In this document: positions 34,661 through 44,435 of the stretch, piece after piece
How the letters are laid out: each line of letters starts with the position of its first letter
Position numbering within the stretch: position 1 is the stretch's first letter
NCBI RefSeq assembly: GCF_014274685.1
Contig: NZ_CP060393.1
Span: 1,361,501 to 1,425,500, forward strand
Source: Edaphobacter sp. 4G125
Lineage (GTDB): Bacteria; Acidobacteriota; Terriglobia; Terriglobales; Acidobacteriaceae
Length of the DNA stretch: 64,000 nucleotides
Direction: 5' to 3'
Made by a program: the position numbers and the translations under genes
Notes under the pieces: model-generated
Seen by the model: the letters and a program-made list of their open reading frames with translations, nothing else
What the model was told of the DNA's origin: nothing
Database searches by the model: none

Positions 34661-35929
34661 ATGAGTTTAATAGGGAAGATCTTCGAATCGACGTCGACGG
34701 ATGTAGCCGTTATGCCGGTGATCAGGAAGACCTCGGCGGTTTCACGAATCGTTTCGGTCCTGCTGTTGACCGGTGCCTTCGGGCTGACGGCCTGCACTCG
34801 CGACTATACAGTTGCCTATCTTTACGCAACTGCTGCTGGTGCTGGAATCAATGAGTACGCCGTCGATTACCAATCCGGCGCCCTGGTTCCCATCTCTGGT
34901 TCTCCGGTCGCCGCGGGAAATAACCCTACCAAGCTCATCGCGTCTCCTAACGGACTCTTTATTTATGTTCTGAACCAGGGGGATTCCACGGTTCAGGAGT
35001 TCGCTATTGACGAGGGGTCCGGCAAGTTGACCTCGAAGAATACTTATCCCACAGGATCGCGCCCCACTTCGTTGGCCATGGATGCCGCAGGTAAGTTTCT
35101 CTATGTGACCTTCACCTATCAGCAGGGATACTCCGATGCCAACCCAGGTCCGGGCGGCGTAAATATATTCCCGGTGAATGCCGACAATTCGTTGGGCAAT
35201 CCTACCGTTCAGGTTGTTGGAAATAACCCCGTTGGAGTTGCCACAACGAATCTCAGCAACTTCGTCTATGTTATCGATGCAGAGCCGGCCATCGGCTCCG
35301 GATCGCCAGTAGGCTACATCCTGGCATTCTCCCAGAACACCAGCAATGGGGCCCTGACTCCGATCGGTAAGACCAACATCTCTACTGATACGAGCGGAAA
35401 AACGGTTGCGATTGGTTATGGCGCAGGAACTGTACCCAGCGCGATTGCTATCGATCCGACGGCCCGTTTTGTCTATGTTACTGATCGCGCCACCAATCAG
35501 CTCTATGGAAACGTCGTAATCTCGGGTGGGCTCCTGCAGCCAATGCAGAACTCTCCTTTTGCTACGGGACTGCTGCCTATGGCTGTTACGGTCGAGCCGC
35601 GCGGAAAGTATATGTTTGTGGCTAACTATAACGACAATACGGTCAGTGCCTATGTGATCAATGGGGCCACTGGCGCTCCTACAGGGGCAGTCGGCTCCAG
35701 CGCGACCAAGGTTGGTACCGGACCGCTTTGCCTTTCCATCGAGCCTGCTCTTGGCATCTACCTCTATAGCTCTAACAGCCTGGACAATACGACCAGCGGC
35801 TTGAAGATGGATGCTCACAACGGAACGCTGCAGAATGCGCAGAACACTCCGTACCCCGCGTCGGGAACACCGAGCTGCGTCGTCGCTGTCGCTAATGGCT
35901 CGCACGCAACCCAGGTGGTCAACCCCTAA
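34661..35929 (+). CDS. Beta-propeller (lactonase-type) lipoprotein 3
   Basis: The 422-residue protein begins at an ATG behind AAGGAAAAGG. About 25 extra residues precede the hydrophobic region; an ATG at 34712 would give a standard-length signal peptide. The lipobox is GLTAC, followed by TRDYTVAYLYA. Propeller units include NPTKLIASPNGLFIYVLNQG, SLAMDAAGKFLYVTFTYQQG, AIAIDPTARFVYVTDRATNQLYG and AVTVEPRGKYMFVANYNDNTVSAY. It ends the tandem array and is followed by a strong terminator. Confidence 0.84.
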   Translation: MSLIGKIFESTSTDVAVMPVIRKTSAVSRIVSVLLLTGAFGLTACTRDYTVAYLYATAAGAGINEYAVDYQSGALVPISGSPVAAGNNPTKLIASPNGLFIYVLNQGDSTVQEFAIDEGSGKLTSKNTYPTGSRPTSLAMDAAGKFLYVTFTYQQGYSDANPGPGGVNIFPVNADNSLGNPTVQVVGNNPVGVATTNLSNFVYVIDAEPAIGSGSPVGYILAFSQNTSNGALTPIGKTNISTDTSGKTVAIGYGAGTVPSAIAIDPTARFVYVTDRATNQLYGNVVISGGLLQPMQNSPFATGLLPMAVTVEPRGKYMFVANYNDNTVSAYVINGATGAPTGAVGSSATKVGTGPLCLSIEPALGIYLYSSNSLDNTTSGLKMDAHNGTLQNAQNTPYPASGTPSCVVAVANGSHATQVVNP

Positions 35930-35961
35930 TCAGGGGCGCGAAAGATCCCAAGATGCAAACC

Positions 35962-36000
35962 AAAAAGATAGGACTCGCTTTTAGCGAGTCCTATCTTTTT
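35962..36000. terminator. Bidirectional intrinsic terminator
   Basis: An 18-bp perfect stem, arms 35962-35979 and 35983-36000 with loop TTT, has A5 at one end and T5 at the other. It serves the lipoprotein array and the convergent acyltransferase gene. Confidence 0.95.
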
Positions 36001-36054
36001 GGAGAAGGCGGTCTGAGATCTCCAAAATGAATCCTCTCTTCGGAGAGGCTTTAT

Positions 36055-37191
36055 TTATGCAGTCCTGCGTGAAGTTGGTGGAAAGCGGTTGAGAATGGCT
36101 CTGCGAACCGGGTTTTCGAAGAACTTGTAGATCAGGATCGACAGGACCAGCAGTACGGCATAGGAGATCCAGGGATCCAGGTTCGCTACATGTAGCCTTT
36201 CCGGCAAGTGGTATTGGTGAATCATGACAAAGAGATTGAAGTGGAGCAGGTAGAGGCAATAGCTGCTCTCTCCGACCAGTAGCAAGGGACCCCAGGAGAA
36301 GACCTTCGCGATCGCATGCTTTCCGCTTAGACCGAAGACCAGCAGCGTAAAGAGTGGCAGCAGGAGCCCGCCATGCAACACGAGATAAGGCACATGTCCT
36401 GCTGCCAGATAAAAGAACAGCCCAAGTCCAGCAAGCGCTATAGCAGCAAGGGTCATGCGTCGTCGCTCCGAGACCGTGACCAGGGTTTGCAGTCGTGAGA
36501 GAGCAATCCCGGAAAGAAACGTCGGCGCATAGGGCAGAGGCGTGTACTTCAGAAAACGAATCAGTGTGGTCGAGGTGTAACGGTCGACCGGTGAGGTCAG
36601 ATGCTCTGGGTTGAGCCACAGATAGAGCATCGCTGGGATCAGATCAACTACCCAGAGCACAAAGATCGCCAGGACCAGCCGGGAGGGTTTACGTGGCCAG
36701 GGAAGACGAATCAGCCAGGGGAAGGCGGCATAAAACGCCATCTCGCAGGAGAGCGTCCATGCCACCGTGTTCCAGAAGGTGGCGAGGGAAGGGCTCCATC
36801 CCTGGAGGAGCAGGGGGGTCATCACCAGTCCCTGCCAAAACTCCGAGGCCGAGCGGGCATGCCACTCCAGCTCGAGCATAGGAAACGAGATCAGGAGAAC
36901 GAGCAGGTAGACCGGGTAGAGACGCGAGAACCGAGCCATCCAGAAGTCGCGCTTCACGAGGTTGGCGCCGCGGTCAAAGTAGTTGTAGGAAAGGATGAAG
37001 CCCGAGATCAGGAAGAAGACATTGACGAAGACAAATCCATGCTCGACGAACGGACGAATTGGGCCAAGGTACGGGGGAGTGAAATGAAACAGAACGATAT
37101 TGAAGGCCAACAGGGTCCGGATGCCCGTCAGTGCCGGCAGGGGAGGCTTTCGGGCTGGTTTCACCAGGGGCGTCGTTGCAGTAGAAGCCAA
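36055..37191 (-). CDS. Acyltransferase 3 family membrane protein (OafA-like)
   Basis: The 378-residue protein has about ten hydrophobic segments and the acyltransferase-3 hallmarks: LTGIRTLLAFNIVLFHF near the N-terminus with the catalytic His, then FFLISGFILSYNY, RFSRLYPVYLLVLL, and SYCLYLLHFNLFVMI. These enzymes O-acylate surface polysaccharides or lipids. There is no C-terminal SGNH domain. The start is TTG at 37191. It runs leftward downstream of pyrH, with 72 bases between, and is closed by the bidirectional terminator. Confidence 0.88.
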   Translation of the reverse strand: MASTATTPLVKPARKPPLPALTGIRTLLAFNIVLFHFTPPYLGPIRPFVEHGFVFVNVFFLISGFILSYNYFDRGANLVKRDFWMARFSRLYPVYLLVLLISFPMLELEWHARSASEFWQGLVMTPLLLQGWSPSLATFWNTVAWTLSCEMAFYAAFPWLIRLPWPRKPSRLVLAIFVLWVVDLIPAMLYLWLNPEHLTSPVDRYTSTTLIRFLKYTPLPYAPTFLSGIALSRLQTLVTVSERRRMTLAAIALAGLGLFFYLAAGHVPYLVLHGGLLLPLFTLLVFGLSGKHAIAKVFSWGPLLLVGESSYCLYLLHFNLFVMIHQYHLPERLHVANLDPWISYAVLLVLSILIYKFFENPVRRAILNRFPPTSRRTA

Positions 37192-37263
37192 ATTCCAGTG
37201 TCCTGTATAGATTGAACGCGCTCCTCGGCTATTTGATGCGCGGAAATGGAAGCACGAGATGAT

Positions 37264-37968
37264 TCAGGCGGTGACTAGGGAGCCGATCTTCTCGCCCGAA
37301 ACCACGCGGACGATGTTGCCCGGTTCTCGCATACTGAAGACCATCATGGGCATATTGTTGTCTCTGCATAACGAAACCGCTGCTGTATCCATGACACCCA
37401 GATTCAGGCGGACAATATCGTTATAGGTAATCTGATCGAACCGCGTTGCTGTGGGGTCCTTCTTCGGGTCGGCGCTATAGATGCCATCGACCGAGGTTGC
37501 CTTGAGCAGAATGTCTGCCTTGACTTCCATGGCGCGCAATGCTGCGGCTGTATCGGTCGAAAAGAACGGATTTCCCGTCCCGGCGGCAAACACTACGATG
37601 CGGCCTTTCTCAAAATGACGAATGGCGCGGCGTCGGATATATGGTTCCGTCACCTGATGCATCTCAATGGCGCTCATCACGCGGCAGAAGATGCCTCGCT
37701 TCTCAATCGCGTCCTGCAGAGCAATAGCATTAATGACGGTCGAGAGCATCCCCATGTGGTCCGCCGCAACCCGGTCCATATCGATAGCCTGCTGGGCGAC
37801 ACCGCGGAAGAAGTTTCCTCCTCCGACCACGATACCCACCTGGCAGCCCAGGGCGTGAACAGCAGCGATCTCTTCGGCTACTTTGTGGATGAAAACTGCA
37901 TCGATACCGAAGCCTCTGCCTGCGGCCAGGGCTTCTCCGGAGAGCTTGAGGAGGACTCTTTTGTACAT
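37264..37968 (-). CDS. pyrH: Uridylate kinase (UMP kinase)
   Basis: PyrH phosphorylates UMP to UDP with ATP. It belongs to the amino-acid-kinase fold. The 234-residue protein has [13 protein letters not shown], the phosphate-binding [44 protein letters not shown] and the ATP region [17 protein letters not shown]. In most bacteria it follows tsf. Here the order rpsB, tsf, pyrH is kept, but an rtcB fragment and a 600-base non-coding stretch intervene. The ATG is at 37968. Confidence 0.95.
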   Translation of the reverse strand: MYKRVLLKLSGEALAAGRGFGIDAVFIHKVAEEIAAVHALGCQVGIVVGGGNFFRGVAQQAIDMDRVAADHMGMLSTVINAIALQDAIEKRGIFCRVMSAIEMHQVTEPYIRRRAIRHFEKGRIVVFAAGTGNPFFSTDTAAALRAMEVKADILLKATSVDGIYSADPKKDPTATRFDQITYNDIVRLNLGVMDTAAVSLCRDNNMPMMVFSMREPGNIVRVVSGEKIGSLVTA

Positions 37969-38550
37969 GTCAGGTTCTAGTATCGCATGGCGGAACAGCC
38001 GCTTCAGGCAGGGAAACCGCCCTTGCCTGGATCAGGGAGTTCTTGCGAGGAGCAACTTCACAGTTTCCTGTGCAAACTCCGCACATGTCTCACAGCTTGC
38101 AGGTGCCACACGGCATCCGCATCGCTCGATGATGGAAGGTCAGGGCGGTCAAAGTTGCTGTAAAGGCTCCTCCCAGTAATGACGGTCGGAAGGGAATACA
38201 AGATTTGCAGCAGGCATGGAGAAACGACCAGTGACTGCGGCAACAGAGCCGTTTGCACACTGAGCACTCTCGATGTCCTACGCGGGTTTTTTTACGGGAG
38301 GCGAAGTTAAATATGATGGAAGAGATCGAAGGAGCCAGCATGCTTTCAAAAGCGGTTGGCTTGACAACACTTGCTGCGCGGATCATCGTTCGTCCCGCTT
38401 TCCTGCCCAAGGCATAAGAGATAAAAACTTTCAAAAACTTCAAAACTGGGAACGTTTATACCCAACAGAATTGATTCCTGTCGAGATGTCATGTTTTGCA
38501 TAGTGGCATGAATCGTCAACATTGCCAGAGACAACCTTCAAAGCTGGCTT
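37969..38550. other. Intergenic stretch with no convincing gene
   Basis: A 117-codon leftward frame (38443-38090) begins at TTG without a ribosome-binding site. It is cysteine-rich in the middle (ECSVCKRLCC..HACCKSC). Neither composition nor context makes it a clear gene. The region probably contains decayed sequence and the pyrH promoter. Confidence 0.4.
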
Positions 38551-38581
38551 AGAGAAGAAAGAGCCTGGGAAGTCCCAGGCT
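38551..38581 (-). terminator. Terminator after the rtcB fragment
   Basis: AGCCTGGGA and TCCCAGGCT form a 9-bp stem with a two-base loop. Read leftward it is followed by CTTTCTTCTC, five bases beyond the rtcB-like stop. Confidence 0.7.
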
Positions 38582-38586
38582 TTGGA

Positions 38587-38850
38587 TCAATCCTTATACG
38601 GATCGAATTCATTCGCCCCTGCCATGGCTACCCCCAGAGGGGTGAGCGTGTGGAGGACACGAATGGTCTTGTCGTGCGCGGTTAGCACCTCAGGCAACCA
38701 CGCAAAGTTGTGATGGTTATGCACCTCTTCGACAATAGTGGTTCCCAGCAGACGCGCGACACGAGCGTAAACCCAGTCGCGACCCGCGTAAGCGTAAACA
38801 CCACCGAGCTGTATCGCAGCGACGTACTGCGCACCGAGGTCAGCGCTCAT
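38587..38850 (-). pseudogene. rtcB: RtcB (RNA ligase) fragment
   Basis: From an ATG at 38850 the 87-residue frame reads QYVAAIQLGGVYAYAGRDWV, then a linker and VEEVHNHHNFAW, an active-site stretch of RtcB RNA ligases. It then jumps to TLTPLGVAMAGANEFDPYKD, the RtcB C-terminus. The N-terminal two thirds and the KGATPA/GSMG segment with the guanylylated His are missing, so it cannot be an active ligase. It lies between the tsf terminator and its own terminator. Full-length RtcB is about 400-480 residues. The two pieces are joined in frame, so a short protein may still be made. Confidence 0.72.
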
Positions 38851-38860
38851 CGCGTTCAGA

Positions 38861-38895
38861 GCAAAAAGAAGAGCCCAGGCTGTCGCCCGGGCTCG
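38861..38895 (-). terminator. Terminator after tsf
   Basis: GAGCCCAGGC (38871-38880) pairs with GCCCGGGCTC (38885-38894) with one mismatch. Read leftward the stem is followed by TTCTTTTTGC. It lies 26 bases beyond the tsf stop. Confidence 0.85.
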
Positions 38896-38920
38896 TTGGT
38901 CCTGCGAGTCTGAGGTCAGC

Positions 38921-39583
38921 TTATGCTGAAGCCTCCTCCGAGGAGGTCTGGGCGGTGGTGGCAACAGTCCAATTGGGGTCGCCTACCTTGAAGCGGGCGA
39001 AGCGGCGCACGCTGATGTTTTCGCCGAGCTTGCCGACGCGGGCAGCGATGATCTGCGAGATCGTCTGGCCCTGGTCTTTGATGAACGGCTGGTCCAGCAG
39101 GCAAACCTCTTCGTAGAACTTGCTCATCTTGCCTTCGAGCATCTTCTCGATGATGTTGGCCGGCTTTCCACTCGAAGCAGCCTGGGCGCGATAGATGTCC
39201 TTCTCACGCTCGATGTCTTCGGTGGTGACATCCTCGCGGCGAACATAGCGCGGGTCGGCGGCGGCGATGTGCATGGCGATATCGCGCAGCAGCTCCTGGA
39301 AGTCAGGCGTGCGGGCCACGAAGTCGGACTCGCAGTTCAGCTCAACCAGGACACCGATCTTTCCTCCGGCGTGGATGTAGGTTCCAACGGAGCCTTCGTT
39401 GGTCGTGCGCGAAGCCTTCTTGGCGGCCGAGGCCATGCCACGCTTACGGAGGACGACGAACGCCTCCTCCATGTCGCCCTTGGCTTCCTGCAGGGCCTTC
39501 AGGCAGTCGCCCATCGGGGCGCCAGACTTCTCGCGAAGCTCTTTGACCAGTTTCGCATCGATCTTTACGGCAGTTTCAGACAT
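38921..39583 (-). CDS. tsf: Translation elongation factor Ts
   Basis: EF-Ts exchanges GDP for GTP on EF-Tu. The 220-residue protein has the N-terminal UBA-like domain ([36 protein letters not shown]), then [30 protein letters not shown] and [38 protein letters not shown] precedes the end. It is the short bacterial form with one core subdomain, compared with about 280 in E. coli. It follows rpsB after a terminator hairpin, so expression of the two is only partly coupled. Confidence 0.95.
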   Translation of the reverse strand: MSETAVKIDAKLVKELREKSGAPMGDCLKALQEAKGDMEEAFVVLRKRGMASAAKKASRTTNEGSVGTYIHAGGKIGVLVELNCESDFVARTPDFQELLRDIAMHIAAADPRYVRREDVTTEDIEREKDIYRAQAASSGKPANIIEKMLEGKMSKFYEEVCLLDQPFIKDQGQTISQIIAARVGKLGENISVRRFARFKVGDPNWTVATTAQTSSEEASA

Positions 39584-39620
39584 TGGTAGATCCCTTCTTC
39601 AAGTAGAACGAAATTCAGAC

Positions 39621-39650
39621 AAAAGGGGCGCGGGATTTACCCGCGCCCCC
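39621..39650 (-). terminator. Terminator between rpsB and tsf
   Basis: GGGGCGCGGG (39625-39634) pairs perfectly with CCCGCGCCCC (39640-39649). Read leftward it is followed by TTTTGTC. It probably makes rpsB-tsf expression partly separable. Confidence 0.85.
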
Positions 39651-39698
39651 ATGATTCCAGATGACGGTTACAGCACTGCGAATGCGGTGCCTGGGGGC

Positions 39699-40616
<918 letters not shown>

Positions 40617-40824
40617 ATCGATCTCCTTGGTTGAGGCCCAAACGGAGTGTGTTCATCCTGGACCTGTATTGATCCCCCGTAGGGGAGATTGGACTCCTTG
40701 CCGCAGAAAATATTTCTTCTGCGGGTGTTGCGAACAGGAACCGAACCCCTAGGATCCGATTCCTGTCAAAGCTGAAATTCTCGAAAGCAAAAGCAGCAGC
40801 CAAAAACTTTGCTGAGGAGCTTTT
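40617..40824 (-). promoter_or_regulatory. rpsB leader with three hairpins
   Basis: Read leftward the gap contains ACAGGAA...TTCCTGT, CCGCAGAAG..TTCTGCGG (about 40701-40724) and TCCCCTACGGGGGA, in that order before the ribosome-binding site. Ribosomal protein operons are often autoregulated through such leaders. No known S2 leader consensus was matched. Confidence 0.45.
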
Positions 40825-41220
40825 CTATCGCTTCGAGAACTGGAACCGTGCGCGAGCGCCCTTCTGCCCGTACTTCTTGCGCTCCTTAGCGCGCGAGTCG
40901 CGGGTGACGAGGCCTTCGCTCTTGAGCGCCTTGCGGAGCTCAGGGTTGAACTGCATCAGAGCGCGTGCGATGCCGAGCTTGACCGCATCCGCCTGACCCA
41001 TCACGCCGCCGCCACGAACCGTGGTGATGACGTCAAAGGTCTCGCCGATATTTTCGATGCCGAGCGAGCGCTTAGCGGCAGCACGCTGCTGCGCCGTTAC
41101 GAAGTAAACGTCAACGTCCTTCTTGTTGACGGAGAATTTGCCGCTGCCCGGGCGCAGAAAAACGCGCGCAATCGAACTCTTGCGTCGGCCGGTGCCATAA
41201 TACTGGACGAGATCTGCCAT
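40825..41220 (-). CDS. rpsI: 30S ribosomal protein S9
   Basis: S9 binds 16S rRNA in the head of the 30S subunit, and its C-terminal tail reaches the P-site tRNA. The 131-residue protein has YYGTGRRKSSIARVFLRPGSG, then TTVRGGGVMGQADAVKLGIARAL. It ends in the basic tail ERKKYGQKGARARFQFSKR, with the invariant SKR. I chose the ATG at 41220 (MADLVQYYGTG, GAGGATC upstream) over one eight codons earlier. It pairs with rplM, as in almost all bacteria. Confidence 0.96.
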   Translation of the reverse strand: MADLVQYYGTGRRKSSIARVFLRPGSGKFSVNKKDVDVYFVTAQQRAAAKRSLGIENIGETFDVITTVRGGGVMGQADAVKLGIARALMQFNPELRKALKSEGLVTRDSRAKERKKYGQKGARARFQFSKR

Positions 41221-41285
41221 GTTGATCCTCAAAATCCTTTTCAAACGGGGCCGAAGCCCACAAACTTAGTTGCAAACCGCCAAAC

Positions 41286-41720
41286 TTAGACAGTCGCTTC
41301 GAGAGCCTCAGGCTTCTGCGCCTGATGCGGATGCTTGTCGCCCTTGTAGACCTTCAGCTTGGTCGCCATCTGACGGCCCAGCTTGGACTTGGGGAGCATG
41401 CCTTTGACGGCCTGCTCAATCACGGCTTCAGGACGACGCTTCAGCAGGTCCACGAAGGACTCTTCGCGAAGACCGCCGGGGAATCCGGTATAGCGGCGAT
41501 AGAGCTTCTGGTCCGCCTTGAGGCCCGTCAGAACGATCTTTTCGGCATTGACAATCACAACATGATCGCCGGTATCAATATAAGGCGTGTAAAGCGGATT
41601 GAGCTTGCCCGACAGCACATTGGCTGCCTGCGTAGCGAGCCGGCCAAGGGTCTTGCCGCTCGCGTCGAGGACAAACCACTTGCGTTGAATATCTTTGGGG
41701 CTCGGGATTCTGGTAGACAT
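41286..41720 (-). CDS. rplM: 50S ribosomal protein L13
   Basis: L13 is an early 50S assembly protein. The 144-residue product has [47 protein letters not shown], and [23 protein letters not shown]. Length is standard. I chose the ATG at 41720 behind AAGGAG; an ATG at 41834 would add 38 unrelated residues. It is the first gene of the rplM-rpsI-rpsB-tsf run, about 280 bases downstream of a strong promoter. Confidence 0.96.
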   Translation of the reverse strand: MSTRIPSPKDIQRKWFVLDASGKTLGRLATQAANVLSGKLNPLYTPYIDTGDHVVIVNAEKIVLTGLKADQKLYRRYTGFPGGLREESFVDLLKRRPEAVIEQAVKGMLPKSKLGRQMATKLKVYKGDKHPHQAQKPEALEATV

Positions 41721-42175
41721 CGTTGTATTACTCCTTGCTTCTGCCGTCTTCCTTGGTCGGCGCACTACGGAAGAATCCTGGAACAGATGGGTGCTGCAAA
41801 AAACTGAAGATGAACCAACAAACGCCCTAGCCATCTCCCTGCAAAAAGAATATTTCGCAGAAACGAACTGCCGGATTGCGCACAGAACCTGGTTCGTGGC
41901 CTGAGAATGTGGGTGCTTTAGGGCTTAGAAATCCAATCGCCCGGGTGGATCCACTCAATGTCTCGCAGGTACACAGAAGCGTACACGCAAGACTGCGCGA
42001 GGTTTAATCATATCGGAGGGGATACAGAGAGTCAATGATCGAAGGGGGGCACCCCCCAGATTTCACCCAAAAGGGGTGCGAAGCCCTAGACCGCACGCTT
42101 CACACGCTTTATCGCTAAGCCATAAAACTGATAAACAACACAATCTAATATAGATAGTTAGTCTATCTCTGCTCC
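41721..42175. promoter_or_regulatory. Long rplM leader and upstream region
   Basis: This 455-base gap holds the rplM promoter and a leader of about 280 bases in which an L13-type autoregulatory structure could lie. GCACCCCCC and GGGGTGC at 42049-42078 form a hairpin near the end of the neighbouring GT-C gene. No other gene was seen. Confidence 0.45.
42007..42035 (-). promoter_or_regulatory. Promoter of the rplM-rpsI ribosomal gene run
   Basis: Read leftward, TTGACT (42035-42030), a 17-base spacer and TATGAT (42012-42007) are close to the sigma-70 consensus. Transcription would begin near 42000. Confidence 0.8.
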
Positions 42176-43462
42176 TTACGGATGGGAGGAGAGGGATGGA
42201 TCAAACTCCTTCGCGGAACAAATCTTCCGAAGAGCAAGTGACAGGAGCCATCCATAGCCCCCGATCAGGGCCAGTTCCAGTGCCAAAAATACGAAATATA
42301 CAGTACGGCCCGACAGGAGACCGAGGTGAAGTTCCTGGGCCGTCAATTGATTGAGAATCGTTGCCCAGTAGCTATGCTCGACGACTGCAATCACACTGAA
42401 TCCTGCGAGTCCCGCAAGGTGAAGCCAGCGCCGTGCATCGATCGAGAGGCAGATTGGAAACAGCGTCAGCATCAGGTACGGAGGCCAGGACTTCTTCGAG
42501 AAAAACAGCAGAGCCAGCGAAAGAGCGGCGACTGCAAAGACGATTCCTCGCAGACGCACCTCCGGGGTAGCTCCTCGAAGGGTTCGAGCAAGTAAGAGGA
42601 AGATTGCAGCGAGGACTGCGACCAGCAGAAGGTCCCAGATTCTGGAAGGAACCGTAACTCCCAGAAGCGATTCCACTACGTACGGAAAGCTACCCGCTCC
42701 TTTTTTGTCTCCTTCGATCTGCAGAGGGACAAGGATCGGAAGATGCATGGCAACAAAGGCGCCATAGATGAAAAGGATTGGAATGGCCATTCCAACCACC
42801 CAGCGCCATCGTCGCGGAAGAGCGAGAAAGAAGGCCGGTACATAGAGCAGCGGAAGGAATTTGATCGCTGCGACCGCCGTTCCGATCGTAGCGCCGGAAA
42901 GCAACTCCTTTCTTCGCGAAAGGAGAAAGAGAGAGAGCGTCACGAAGACGCCTACGATCACCGTATCCTGGCCATCAACGGCGACGAACTGAAGGCCGAT
43001 TGCGCTGCAAAGATATAGAAGAGCTCCTGTACGAATCTCCGTCTCCGACAGAATCCTTCGTCCAAAACGAAACCACAGCGGAAGCAGGGCAATCTCGGCA
43101 AGGATGGAGAGCAGGATGATCGCAAGCGGACTGTGCCAGATGCGGATTACCAATGCATCGAGGTAAGGGTGGAGTGGAGCATAACTGCTGGGGAAATCCC
43201 GGTAGGGAAGCAGGCCGTGGAGAATCGATTGGGCCTCAGGCCAGTAATAGGCCGGTACATCCCCTCGCGGAGGAATCCGGAGCAGGAGAAAGATCAATCC
43301 AAAGAGTCCCAGCCGGCTGACTGCGAAGGCAAGACTTATACCGCGATCAAAGTCTATTTTTGAAAGCCGTCTTGGAAAGGAACTGGAGCAGGTCGCCACA
43401 GAGGCGATTCCGGCGAAGACTCCAAGAGCTCCACGGGCAATAAGGGTCTGTTGGCCGGTCAA
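42176..43462 (-). CDS. GT-C fold membrane protein (DUF2029/GT87-like)
   Basis: The 428-residue protein has about ten hydrophobic segments. RGDVPAYYWPEAQSILHGLLPYRDFPSSYAPLHPYLDAL lies in the first periplasmic loop and matches the mannosyltransferase-like DUF2029/GT87 group, where the Asp after the first helix is catalytic. YLCSAIGLQFVAVDGQDTVIVGVFVTL and KFLPLLYVPAFF follow. It likely uses a polyprenyl-phosphate sugar. The start is a TTG at 43462 with AAGGAGG about 12 bases upstream, which is a long spacing. The acceptor is unknown. Confidence 0.75.
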   Translation of the reverse strand: MTGQQTLIARGALGVFAGIASVATCSSSFPRRLSKIDFDRGISLAFAVSRLGLFGLIFLLLRIPPRGDVPAYYWPEAQSILHGLLPYRDFPSSYAPLHPYLDALVIRIWHSPLAIILLSILAEIALLPLWFRFGRRILSETEIRTGALLYLCSAIGLQFVAVDGQDTVIVGVFVTLSLFLLSRRKELLSGATIGTAVAAIKFLPLLYVPAFFLALPRRWRWVVGMAIPILFIYGAFVAMHLPILVPLQIEGDKKGAGSFPYVVESLLGVTVPSRIWDLLLVAVLAAIFLLLARTLRGATPEVRLRGIVFAVAALSLALLFFSKKSWPPYLMLTLFPICLSIDARRWLHLAGLAGFSVIAVVEHSYWATILNQLTAQELHLGLLSGRTVYFVFLALELALIGGYGWLLSLALRKICSAKEFDPSLSSHP

Positions 43463-43540
43463 GGTTGGGGAGGTCCTCCTTCAAGGGATTATGGCATCTC
43501 TATGTCAAGGATGATGAAACATTTTGCAGACTCCAGATTT

Positions 43541-43924
43541 TTAGGCGGTTTCAGCAATGACAACAGCCAGGGCGAGGTCTCGACTGTGGGTCAGACTGAG
43601 AGAAAGTCGGGCAATTCCTAGCTCCTGCGCCCTCTCCTGCGCGCGTCCGGTCAAGTGCAGGGTGGGGCGCCCGCTTGGTTCGCGCTGCACCTCAATCTCC
43701 TTCCAGGTGATTCCACGACTGATGCCGGTACCGAGCGCCTTCGCCCCAGCCTCTTTCGCTGCGAAGCGCGCAGCAAAGCTCTCGGCCGCATGTTTCTTCT
43801 TTCTCTGGCAGTAGGCGATCTCGCCGGGAGTGAAGACCCGATGCAGAAAGCGTTCTCCGAACTGATCGATGCTCAGCTGAATCCGGCTGATCTCGATCAT
43901 GTCGGTTCCTACGCCGAGGATCAT
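43541..43924 (-). CDS. acpS: Holo-[acyl-carrier-protein] synthase
   Basis: AcpS transfers phosphopantetheine from CoA to a serine of ACP. The 127-residue protein has MILGVGTDMIEISRI with the metal-binding Asp, FTPGEIAYCQRKKKHAAESFAARFAAKEAGAKALGTG with the second acidic ligand (Glu), and SLSLTHSRDLALAVVIAE. I chose the ATG at 43924, which gives the family N-terminus and normal length. The longer frame from 43981 adds 19 unrelated residues. It stands alone downstream of a divergent small gene. Confidence 0.94.
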   Translation of the reverse strand: MILGVGTDMIEISRIQLSIDQFGERFLHRVFTPGEIAYCQRKKKHAAESFAARFAAKEAGAKALGTGISRGITWKEIEVQREPSGRPTLHLTGRAQERAQELGIARLSLSLTHSRDLALAVVIAETA

Positions 43925-44045
43925 CGAGTTACTCCCGTGTGTCCGTTCGTCATATGACCACCGTACTGCGAACTGTATCAAGCTACAACCTGTTAGTTCC
44001 GATAAAGGAGGAGACGGCCATCGGTTTGTATCCCCAAAGGGCCCA

Positions 44046-44420
44046 ATGATATTGATGACATCGCTTGAGATTCAGAGTTTCAGCTACGACGAACGTTCCG
44101 GAGTTCTACCGGGTTTGATCGCCTCGCTCGCCGACTGTGGCGGCTGGGTCCTGGACCGGCGAACGCTCTCTACCAGCATGACTGAACTCAAGATTGAGGT
44201 TCAGCTTCGGTCGATCCTCGATCTCTATAGCTCTATTGTTGCCATCGGCCTCGAGCTTACAAGGTCGTCGCATATCGCGCTTACCGACTTGTGTACCTGT
44301 CGGAGAAACCTGACGTCCCTGACCGATCTTGGGCAGGTCATCACGATAAGGATGGAAATCAGCTTTCTTGAGGAAGTAACCTTACACTCGCTCCTGAACT
44401 CAGGCAGTCCTCCAGCCTAG
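44046..44420 (+). CDS. Hypothetical small protein
   Basis: The 124-residue frame begins MILMTSLEIQSFSYDERSG and contains LADCGGWVLDRRTLS, MTELKIEVQLRSILDLYSSIVAIGLELTRSSHIALTDLCTCRRN and VITIRMEISFLEE. The alternating hydrophobic strands and helices suggest a small alpha/beta fold, somewhat ACT-like. I do not recognise the family. It is convergent with the fapF-like gene, 15 bases away, and divergent from acpS. Coding potential is moderate: no clear ribosome-binding site precedes the ATG. Confidence 0.5.
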   Translation: MILMTSLEIQSFSYDERSGVLPGLIASLADCGGWVLDRRTLSTSMTELKIEVQLRSILDLYSSIVAIGLELTRSSHIALTDLCTCRRNLTSLTDLGQVITIRMEISFLEEVTLHSLLNSGSPPA

Positions 44421-44435
44421 CCATGAGGAAATCTC

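Noticed and set aside
34742..35905. 387-codon frame antisense to lipoprotein 3
   Set aside because: It is a mirror of a real gene, has no ribosome site and is Arg/Ser/Ile-rich.
38090..38443. Cys-rich 117-codon minus frame between pyrH and the rtcB fragment
   Set aside because: The TTG start has no ribosome site, no family is recognised and an overlapping frame is equally open. It is kept only as an intergenic note.
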